DNA from: Allorhodopirellula solitaria | Lineage (GTDB): Bacteria; Planctomycetota; Planctomycetia; Pirellulales; Pirellulaceae | Length of the DNA stretch: 64,000 bases | Assembly (NCBI RefSeq): GCF_007859855.1 | Contig: NZ_SJPK01000009.1 | Location: forward strand, 1-64,000 | Reading direction: 5' to 3' | Shown: one piece after another, positions 54,840 through 61,401 of the stretch | Layout of the letters: every line of letters begins with the position of its first letter | Position numbering within the stretch: the stretch's first letter is position 1 | The notes under the pieces: generated by a model | The model's database searches: none | The model's input: the letters and a program-made list of their open reading frames with translations, nothing else | What the model was told of the DNA's origin: nothing | Made by a program: the position numbers and the translations under genes

Positions 54840-55724
54840 ATGAAGACGCGTTTATTTGCTGGTATGGCTGCCCTGTTCGCGATGGTTGTCGCGTTGGAAC
54901 TCTCCGAGGTCCCATCTGCCTCAGCACAACCCCCTGGCCGCAACCAAGGCGATGCTGACCGAGGCCGCGGTGGCGGTCGCCAAGCTGGTGGTGGACAACG
55001 AGGCTTCGGCGGTGGCGCGACACGTGGCGGCGATCCTGTCATGAGTCTGCTGCGGTCTGAAGATGTCCGGAAAGAGCTCAAGATCGACACCGAGCAAGAA
55101 GCTGCTCTCAAGAAGATCGAAGAGCACGTGCGGAGCCAGCCCCGCGACAATGCCGGCGCCCGTGATTTCGATTTTCGAAATGCCAGCGAAGAAGAACGCC
55201 AAGAGTTCTTCGCCAAAATGCAAGCGGCTCAGAAAGAGCAATCCGCCAAGTCGCGTGAACTGCTCCAAGAAGTCCTGATGCCCGCCCAACTGGAACGGCT
55301 CGATGAATTGGCCCTGCAACAGCGTGGCGTGATGGCCCTGGGCGATGCCGAAACTCAAAAAGCACTCGGCATGACCTCGCAGCAAGTTGACAAGCTCGAC
55401 AAAGTCCGCAGCGAACAAGAGTCGGCCATGCGTGAGAAAATGCAAGAACTCGCGCAGTCAGGCGATCGTGGCTCAATGCGTGAAAAGATGAGCGAAGCCC
55501 GAGAGGAGCTCGAAGAGTCTGTGCTAGGTGTCCTCACTCCAGAACAAAAAGAGAAGTTCGAAGAAATGAAGGGTGAAGAGTTCGACTTCGGAGATCGCGG
55601 CGGCCGGGGCGGTGGCCGAGGTGGCGATCGCGCCGAACGAGGCGGTGAGCGTGGCGGAGAACGCGGCGGTCGAGGTGGTGAACGCGGCGGCCGCGGTGGC
55701 GGTCGCGGTGGTGCCGGCCGATAG
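54840..55724 (+). CDS. Secreted Spy/LTXXQ-like protein with RGG tail
   Basis: 294 residues. The signal peptide ends near ASAQ. A Gly/Arg-rich segment (RGRGGGRQAGGGQRGFGGG) precedes a helical core that repeats the Spy/CpxP pattern: an L-x-x-E-D-V-R-K-E-L opening, then VLMPAQLERLDELALQQRGV, GMTSQQVDKLDKVRSEQESA and VLGVLTPEQKEKFEEMKGEE. The LTPEQ/LMPAQ boxes are LTXXQ-type. The last 45 residues are RGG/GGER repeats. The core could sense or chaperone unfolded periplasmic protein, as Spy does (inference). The basic, glycine-rich ends may bind nucleic acid or polyanions outside the cell. Confidence 0.8.
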   Translation: MKTRLFAGMAALFAMVVALELSEVPSASAQPPGRNQGDADRGRGGGRQAGGGQRGFGGGATRGGDPVMSLLRSEDVRKELKIDTEQEAALKKIEEHVRSQPRDNAGARDFDFRNASEEERQEFFAKMQAAQKEQSAKSRELLQEVLMPAQLERLDELALQQRGVMALGDAETQKALGMTSQQVDKLDKVRSEQESAMREKMQELAQSGDRGSMREKMSEAREELEESVLGVLTPEQKEKFEEMKGEEFDFGDRGGRGGGRGGDRAERGGERGGERGGRGGERGGRGGGRGGAGR

Positions 55725-55747
55725 GCTAGAATAACTGCTCGAAAGTC

Positions 55748-55771
55748 ACTGGCTGTTGCCAGCCAGTTTTT
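55748..55771 (+). terminator. Rho-independent terminator after the RGG protein
   Basis: ACTGGCTG-TTGC-CAGCCAGT followed by TTTT: an 8-bp perfect stem, 4-nt loop and T-run, 24 nt after the stop codon of the RGG protein. Confidence 0.85.
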
Positions 55772-55844
55772 CGCTCTGGCAGAGGCCGCGAGCCGTTACG
55801 CAGCCCCTGCCGGGCAGTGCACCTCACACCGGCGGAAATGATCG

Positions 55845-56486
55845 ATGAAACGCAGAACGCTACTCACCCTCTTGATCCTGGGGGTAGCGTTTTGCTTTTT
55901 GAAGCTACCCGCCCAAGAGAGCCCCTCCACCGGCGAAGCGAACCCGCCCCGCGGCACGAAGAGCCCGCCCCGCGACAAGAAGAGCCCGCCCAGCGGCGCG
56001 AAGAACCCGCTCGGCGACACGAAGAACCCGCTCGGCAGCGAAGGTGAATCATTCTCGCAGCCAACGACTGTCGCCCAAGCCCGATCGCGTGCACAGTTGT
56101 TGCACGAGTCGATCCATGGCACCCTCCAAGTCGTTCATCGTGATTTTTTTGATGACGACAATCCCATTGCGATCCCATCGAATTCACTCGAGGACGTGTT
56201 CGCCGCACTCGAGGATTCCTATCAGCTCGAACTGAGCTGGCTGATCGTGGAAACGGATACTCTCAACATAGATCACGAGCCCCAAGACGAATTTGAGAAC
56301 GCCGCCGTAAAAGCGCTGCGCAGCGGCGAACCACGACATGAGGCTATCGAAAATGGTCGCTATCGCTTCGCCGGCCCCATCCGTTTGGCGTCACAGTGCT
56401 TGAAATGCCATGTCAAGAATCGACTCAGCACCGAGGATCGCACAGCCGGCCTGCTGATCTCGATGCCCCTGGATCAAGATCGTTAG
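55845..56486 (+). CDS. DUF3365 (Tll0287-like) haem-binding protein
   Basis: 213 residues. The start is preceded by GGCGGAAATGATCG. A signal-anchor (LLTLLILGVAFCFLKL) is followed by a Pro-rich repetitive segment (SPPRGTKSPPRDKKSPPSGA, then KNPLGDTKNPLG) that is probably disordered. The DUF3365 domain then follows, with one CxxCH haem site (SQCLKCHVKN) near residue 190 and NPIAIPSNSLEDVF-like features. Related Tll0287 and sensor-attached domains hold a single c-type haem. It is predicted to be a periplasmic or membrane-anchored haem protein. The MOSC gene starts 3 bp after its stop. Confidence 0.8.
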   Translation: MKRRTLLTLLILGVAFCFLKLPAQESPSTGEANPPRGTKSPPRDKKSPPSGAKNPLGDTKNPLGSEGESFSQPTTVAQARSRAQLLHESIHGTLQVVHRDFFDDDNPIAIPSNSLEDVFAALEDSYQLELSWLIVETDTLNIDHEPQDEFENAAVKALRSGEPRHEAIENGRYRFAGPIRLASQCLKCHVKNRLSTEDRTAGLLISMPLDQDR

Positions 56487-56489
56487 CCA

Positions 56490-57179
56490 ATGAACGCGAT
56501 AACCGCCGCAGTTCTGTCCATTCAAGTGGGCAAACCTCAGCAGATCTCCGGAGAGAAGCCGTGGACATCGGGCTTTCTCAAGAATCCCGTGTCCGAACCG
56601 CTATGGCTAGGAACGACGAGCTTGGCCGGTGATGGACAGGCGGATCTGGCCCATCATGGCGGTGTCCACAAAGCCGTCTGTGTCTATCCGGCAGCGCACT
56701 ATCCGTTCTGGCGCGAGACGCTCGAAATGCCGGAACTCTGCGGTGGCGGGTTCGGCGAGAATTTCACCGTCGATTCACTGACCGAGAGTGACGTTTGCAT
56801 CGGCGATGTATGGACAATCGGCGCAGCGACTGTGCAAGTTTCTCAGCCACGTCAGCCCTGTTGGAAATTGGCTCGCCGCTGGGGCATCAAGGATTTGGCC
56901 CTGCAAGTCCAGCAAACCGGACGAACAGGCTGGTACTTCCGCGTTCTCACCGAAGCGAACGTGCAGCAAGGAATGTCCTTGACGCTGGCCGAGCGGCCCC
57001 ACCCCGAGTGGACCATCGGAGCTGCCAACCAGATCATGCACCATGACCGAACCAACCTCACCGCGGCAGCCCGCCTCGCCGAACTGGAATCGCTCTCACC
57101 GAGCTGGAAGGAAACCCTCCACAAACGCATCCAACGGAAACCGCAGGCGAGCGAGAGCGCACGACTCGAAGGTAATTGA
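56490..57179 (+). CDS. MOSC-domain protein, YiiM-like
   Basis: 229 residues. Opening AVLSIQVGKPQQI and then SLAGDGQADLAHHGGVHKAV are the MOSC start and the conserved H-H-G-G/D box. QPRQPCWKLARRWG carries the invariant Cys thought to hold the molybdenum cofactor sulfur. The C-terminal 3-alpha segment (TAAARLAELESLSPSWKETL) is the YiiM type, linked to N-hydroxylated substrate reduction. The start is an ATG 3 nt after the DUF3365 stop, so they share a transcript. Cofactor and substrate are inferred from the family. Confidence 0.88.
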   Translation: MNAITAAVLSIQVGKPQQISGEKPWTSGFLKNPVSEPLWLGTTSLAGDGQADLAHHGGVHKAVCVYPAAHYPFWRETLEMPELCGGGFGENFTVDSLTESDVCIGDVWTIGAATVQVSQPRQPCWKLARRWGIKDLALQVQQTGRTGWYFRVLTEANVQQGMSLTLAERPHPEWTIGAANQIMHHDRTNLTAAARLAELESLSPSWKETLHKRIQRKPQASESARLEGN

Positions 57180-57568
57180 TTGGAAGCAGTCAACCTTGGC
57201 GATTCCCCACGAGTATCCCGTCAATGATTTACGAGAATAGCCATAGGTCAGCGCAGCGCCACCTGCGGTGTATCCACCTCTATTTTCAAATACGCCTTCG
57301 GCGCCGGAAAACCTGTGGGTAGGTCCCGGTCTGATGGAGCTTGCTACGGCTGGATGAGCGATATCTATTTTCACCGGTGCTATGAAAATCGGTTTTGAAA
57401 CGTTATCAGAGTGTGGCCACTGCTTGAGCCTGTGCCACTGCAGAGGCAGCGGACTGAGTTTTTGGCTGAGCTGCACTGCGGCGACTGGCCCGCTAGAATC
57501 CACGTTTCGATGAACCCCAGCGTGCTCGATCTCAACACGCGGGAACGCTCCGCCCCCAGGAATCTCAC
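57180..57568. other. Intergenic region, no gene recognised
   Basis: 389 bp between the MOSC and GlcG-like genes. It has a small hairpin, ATTTTCA...TGAAAAT near 57368, and several GC-rich runs. Frames across it are short and without motifs. The promoter of the GlcG-like gene should lie here, but no boxes stand out. Confidence 0.4.
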
Positions 57569-58504
57569 ATGTTTCGAATTACAAACGCCGTGCCTACTAC
57601 CCGATTGTCGATGTTGATTGCGGTTCTCATGACCAGCAGCCTCTCTGTCTCTGCCCAGACGACTCGTCCCGGGGCTACCCAACCGACGGTGCGCCGCAAC
57701 GCTCCCAAATTAACCGTTGCCGGTGCCGAACAGGCGATCGCTGCCGCTCGCCAACAGGCAGAGAAGATGGGCGTGCACTCCAATATTGCCGTCGTCGACG
57801 AGGGCGGACATCTCTTGGCGTTTATCCGGATGGACAACGCCCGACCCAGCAGTGTCTACACCGCGATCACGAAAGCGGCATCGGCAGCGACGCGTCGCCG
57901 GCCGACCGGCCCGCTCGAAGGCGAGGGTCCGGGCGGCGTGCAGCTGAGTCTGGCTCTCGAGAATGCTGCAGCCGCCAGCGGTGGCAAGTTCACAACGCTC
58001 CAAGGCGGCGTTCCGATTCTCTGTGATGATCAAGTCATCGGCGCCATCGGTGTCGGTGGCGCGACCGGCGAACAAGATGCTGAAGTCGCCGCCGCTGGGG
58101 TGAACGCTTTGACCAAAACCTTCGGCAGCGGCAAAGTGGCTTCCGAGTCCCCCACGCCTGCGGACGAATCTCGCCTGATTGGAAAATGGCTGATTGAAGA
58201 CATCGCAGGCAAGGGTGTCGTCGATCTGGCGCAAACCACGCTCGAGGTCCAAGACGATGGCTCGATCTCAGGAAATACTTCCGTCAATCGCTACTTCGGC
58301 AAAGCCAATATGGAAGGGGAGCAGATTCAATTTGGGAAAATGGGGGCCACCCGTCGCGCGGGGCCACCCGCGTTGATGGATCAGGAGAACAAGTTCATGA
58401 AAGCGATGAACCAAGTCACACGCTATCAGGTCGATGACCGGGGATTGTTGCACTTGTTCAACGAGGCGGGCGAAGAGCTGCTGCGTGCGGCCCCGATGGA
58501 GTAA
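57569..58504 (+). CDS. Secreted GlcG/HbpS-domain protein fused to a META-like domain
   Basis: 311 residues. The start is preceded by CCAGGAATCTCAC. A signal peptide (LSMLIAVLMTSSLSVSAQ) leads to a GlcG/HbpS domain (about 45-190): LTVAGAEQAIAAARQQAEKM, NIAVVDEGGHLLAFIRMDNA, then QGGVPILCDDQVIGAIGVGG. The C-terminal 110 residues (LIGKWLIEDIAGKGVVDLAQ, GSISGNTSVNRYFGK, LHLFNEAGEELLRAA) look like an HslJ/META lipocalin-type domain. HbpS binds haem in Streptomyces; here the activity is unproven. The stop codon TAA is also the junction base triplet of the palindromic element that follows. Confidence 0.8.
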   Translation: MFRITNAVPTTRLSMLIAVLMTSSLSVSAQTTRPGATQPTVRRNAPKLTVAGAEQAIAAARQQAEKMGVHSNIAVVDEGGHLLAFIRMDNARPSSVYTAITKAASAATRRRPTGPLEGEGPGGVQLSLALENAAAASGGKFTTLQGGVPILCDDQVIGAIGVGGATGEQDAEVAAAGVNALTKTFGSGKVASESPTPADESRLIGKWLIEDIAGKGVVDLAQTTLEVQDDGSISGNTSVNRYFGKANMEGEQIQFGKMGATRRAGPPALMDQENKFMKAMNQVTRYQVDDRGLLHLFNEAGEELLRAAPME

Positions 58505-58833
58505 GCAACGCACGATCAATTTCTGTCGTAGTGGACTCGTCGCCTCCTGTCAGTTACCCACAAAAACGGATCCCCTGTCAGCTTGTCTGACAGGAATCCC
58601 GGTTTTGTGATTACCCGCATGTATCCCGAAGCAAATAGAGCCGCCCCGTTGGGGCTAACGCGAGGTGGTGGCGTCTGAAACCCCAGGCGTTGCCAGGGGC
58701 TTTCATAGAACTGCCCCGTTGGGGCGTTGTCATGAGCTATCTTCAGCAATCGATAGAATGCTGCACTTGTGGGTAACCAACAGCTCGTCGCCTCGTCCAC
58801 TACGAAAACCGACACCTATTCATCGTGTGTTGC
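58505..58833. repeat. MITE-like palindromic element, copy C (329 bp, inverted)
   Basis: The ends are GCAACGCACGATCAATTTCT at the left and, inverted, GCAACACACGATGAATAGGT at the right, flanked by TAA at 58502-58504 and 58834-58836. The right 190 bp are nearly identical to the complement of copy B (20620-20825), and the left end matches the right end of copy A. Inside are GCCCCGTTGGGGC palindromes around AACCCCAGGCGTTGCCAGGG, and CCTGTCAGCTTGTCTGACAGG. Minus-strand frames through it (for example 58516-58815) are repeat-encoded. It explains most of the 58505-58938 gap. Confidence 0.8.
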
Positions 58834-58938
58834 TAAGCCCCTGCTGCGATAGATTGTTCCTCGGCTTAAATTCAACCGTCGGTTGCTAATCGACGGTAGG
58901 CGTCAGCCAAACACAGCGCGTTGACGTCGCCCCAGCTG

Positions 58939-59844
58939 TCACTTCCCAGTCGACTCAGCGTTGTACTCGCCGAGTCGCTCAGCCGCCGGCAATTGTTGCT
59001 GCAATTCAAACTCGGGGCGATCGTGGCTGTTGACGAACGCGGCGATATCGAACGCTTCCTGTTCGCTCAGATAGGGATCGTCGAGTGGCATCGCGACTTT
59101 CAACCAAGATGCGAGTTTCAGCTCCCGGCTCAGCCCCGCACCGTTGTTATAGGATTGGTCGCCCCACACAGGCGGCCCATCAACGCCGCCGAGCCCCTCG
59201 TCACCGTGACATGAGGCACAGTGATCCTCGTACAGCGTCGCGCCTCGCTCGACATCGCCTTTCAATGTGCTCCCGTCGACGACAGCCAAACCAGGAACGT
59301 GGTGCGGGCCGAGCGGCTTGTCGGGGTTCTGCTTGATTTTCTCGCCAGTAGACAGCCATGTGATGTATGCGGTGACGGCGATCGACACGTTGCTGCCCTG
59401 AGGCGGTCGCACGCCGTTTTGGCTGCGCATGAAACAGTTCAACACCCGGTCTTGTAGCGTGATGACACGCTGTTCCCGAGGCGACCAGGCAGGATAAGCC
59501 GTCGCGATGCCGAGGAAGGTACCGGCCTCGGGGTGGGTGCCCCCATCGAGATGGCATGAGGTGCAATTGAGTGAATTGCCCACGTACGCTTTGGACAGCG
59601 GGTGATCCTTCGTGTTGTTAACAATGTCCCGCCCCAACTCGATGACTCGCCCCAGTTCACCCGGTGGCAGCTCACTCGGCGGGGTCGGAGGTGTGGACGT
59701 GCCAGCAACAGGGCCGTCTGCGGCGGAGACGCGGTGGAACGAGCCGCTGACCAGCAAAACCCCCAACAGCGTGGAGGTCGTGATAGCGGCAAACAACAGC
59801 GTGATGGGGCGTGATCGAAAGGCGATCTGAAGAGAACGGGTCAC
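58939..59844 (-). CDS. Diheme c-type cytochrome, TsdA-like
   Basis: 301 residues from the GTG at 59844, preceded by GAGGATTTC. A membrane helix or signal (PITLLFAAITTSTLLGVLLV) precedes two haem sites. The first is LNCTSCHLDGGTHPEAGTF, followed by TLQDRVLNCFMRSQNG, a Cys-Phe-x-Arg-Ser pattern typical of TsdA-type thiosulfate dehydrogenases and SoxA-like proteins. The second is EDHCASCHGDEGLGGVDGPP. The order of haem domains and the N-C-F-x-R-S stretch favour TsdA. Thiosulfate to tetrathionate oxidation (or the reverse) in the periplasm is inferred. It lies 108 bp after DUF1501 on the same strand. Confidence 0.8.
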   Translation of the reverse strand: MTRSLQIAFRSRPITLLFAAITTSTLLGVLLVSGSFHRVSAADGPVAGTSTPPTPPSELPPGELGRVIELGRDIVNNTKDHPLSKAYVGNSLNCTSCHLDGGTHPEAGTFLGIATAYPAWSPREQRVITLQDRVLNCFMRSQNGVRPPQGSNVSIAVTAYITWLSTGEKIKQNPDKPLGPHHVPGLAVVDGSTLKGDVERGATLYEDHCASCHGDEGLGGVDGPPVWGDQSYNNGAGLSRELKLASWLKVAMPLDDPYLSEQEAFDIAAFVNSHDRPEFELQQQLPAAERLGEYNAESTGK

Positions 59845-59952
59845 GAAATCCTCGTATTGGCGAAAGGCGGGCGACTCATTGACGTGAAATGGCGATTCAT
59901 CGATATAAGCCGACAGCCCGTTTCTGTGATACGAGAGACCGCTGCCGAGTGG

Positions 59953-61401
59953 CTACGCGATGACGCTCTCAATCACGTGCCCTTTGACATCGGTCAATCG
60001 CATGTCGCGCCCCCCAAAACGGAACGTGGAACGGGTATGGTCGACCCCCATGAGGTGCAGCATGGTAGCGTGCAAATCATGAATCTCCGTCCGGTTTTCG
60101 ATCGCCTTGTACCCCCACTCATCCGTTGCGCCGTACACCGTCCCTGGCTTCACCCCACCACCGGCCATCCACACAGTAAATCCGAATGGGTTGTGGTCAC
60201 GGCCATTGGTTCCCTGAGCGAAGGGCGTGCGCCCAAATTCACCTGCCCAGACCACTAGGGTTTCATCGAGCAGGCCGCGAGCGCGGAGGTCTTTGAGCAA
60301 CGCGGCGATCGGTTGATCGACAGCCTTGGCGTTATTCTCATGACCTTTCTTCAAATTGCTATGTTGATCCCATCGGTCGCCACCGACCTGCGGACAGGTC
60401 AGCTCGATGAACCGCACACCTTGCTCGATCATCTTCCGCGCGATCATGCACTGGGCCCCGTAGATACGAGTGGGTTCGTACTTCGATTCCAAGCCGTACA
60501 TTTTCTGCAGATGGGCGGGCTCATCCGTTAGCGACATCACCTCCGGCACGGCCATCTGCATAGCGTAAGCGAGTTCATAGTTGGCGATCGCAGACTCAAT
60601 GCTGTCGTGTCGGCCATCGCGGTGGACCGCGATGTCGTCGAGACTGCGAGCCAAATCGAGCTTACCACGCTGGCGATCCGGACTCAGCTCGGTTGGCGAG
60701 ATATTGGCCACGCCACTACCGGACGGCTGGAAGATCGAGCCCTGGTAGCTGGCCGGCAAGAAACCGCTGCCAAAACAATCCAATCCGCCCGGTGGGATCA
60801 GGCCTCCGTTGAGAACAACAAAGCCCGGCAGGTTTTCGCATTCACTGCCCAGACCATAATTGACCCAGGCCCCCATTGTCGGCCGCCCCTGCAATCCGCT
60901 GCCGGTATGCAGGAAATAATTGGCGAACGTATGCTCGGGGAATTCAGACACCATCGAGCGAATGACGGCGAGTTCGTCCACGCAGGTGGCGATATTGGGG
61001 AACAAATCGCTGACCGACATGCCGGATTCACCGTACTGATGAAACTCCCATGGACTTGCCAATACCGTTCCATTGTTATTGAACTGGGTCGGCTCGACGG
61101 TGAAGAGCTTGCCGGGGTCTTTCCCATGAAATCGCTTCAGCAGCGGTTTGGGATCGAACGTGTCGACTTGCGACGGCCCGCCGTCCATATACAGAAAAAT
61201 CACATTCTTGGCACGGACCTCGTGATGGGGGCCATGCCCGGCCTTTCGTGTCGCGTCGATCGAGTCTGCGAAAGCGCTGTTTTGCTGCAAGGCCGCGAGT
61301 GCCAGGGCACCGAAGCCACCGGCGCATTGACTGAGCATCTCGCGCCGCGAGAGAGGAGGCGACTGCAGACGCTGGCATGGGTAGGGGGAGGGCACGTTCA
61401 T
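59953..61401 (-). CDS. DUF1501 secreted protein (sulfatase-like fold)
   Basis: 482 residues from the ATG at 61401, whose ATGA overlaps the PSD1 stop. A twin-arginine-like leader (LSRREMLSQCAGGFGALALA) predicts Tat export. DUF1501 landmarks follow: KNVIFLYMDGGPSQVDTFDP, EHTFANYFLHTGSGLQGRPT, QGVRFIELTCPQVGGDRWDQ and TLVVWAGEFGRTPFAQGTNG then GRDHNPFGFTVWMAGGG. The Asp and His residues in these stretches resemble alkaline phosphatase/sulfatase metal ligands. It is always next to PSD1 genes in planctomycetes, and their joint role in polymer metabolism is proposed rather than proven. Confidence 0.93.
   Translation of the reverse strand: MNVPSPYPCQRLQSPPLSRREMLSQCAGGFGALALAALQQNSAFADSIDATRKAGHGPHHEVRAKNVIFLYMDGGPSQVDTFDPKPLLKRFHGKDPGKLFTVEPTQFNNNGTVLASPWEFHQYGESGMSVSDLFPNIATCVDELAVIRSMVSEFPEHTFANYFLHTGSGLQGRPTMGAWVNYGLGSECENLPGFVVLNGGLIPPGGLDCFGSGFLPASYQGSIFQPSGSGVANISPTELSPDRQRGKLDLARSLDDIAVHRDGRHDSIESAIANYELAYAMQMAVPEVMSLTDEPAHLQKMYGLESKYEPTRIYGAQCMIARKMIEQGVRFIELTCPQVGGDRWDQHSNLKKGHENNAKAVDQPIAALLKDLRARGLLDETLVVWAGEFGRTPFAQGTNGRDHNPFGFTVWMAGGGVKPGTVYGATDEWGYKAIENRTEIHDLHATMLHLMGVDHTRSTFRFGGRDMRLTDVKGHVIESVIA

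Noticed and set aside
57096-57503. Minus-strand 135-codon frame in the MOSC-GlcG gap
   Set aside because: Overlaps the MOSC gene and has no recognisable domain or start signal.
58516-58815. Minus-strand 99-codon frame after the GlcG-like gene
   Set aside because: Encoded by copy C of the palindromic element; same peptide pattern as the frame in copy B.
20620-58836. A 38-kb composite transposon bounded by copies B and C
   Set aside because: The segment holds ordinary chromosomal genes such as truB and rpmJ, and no transposase; the copies are dispersed repeats.
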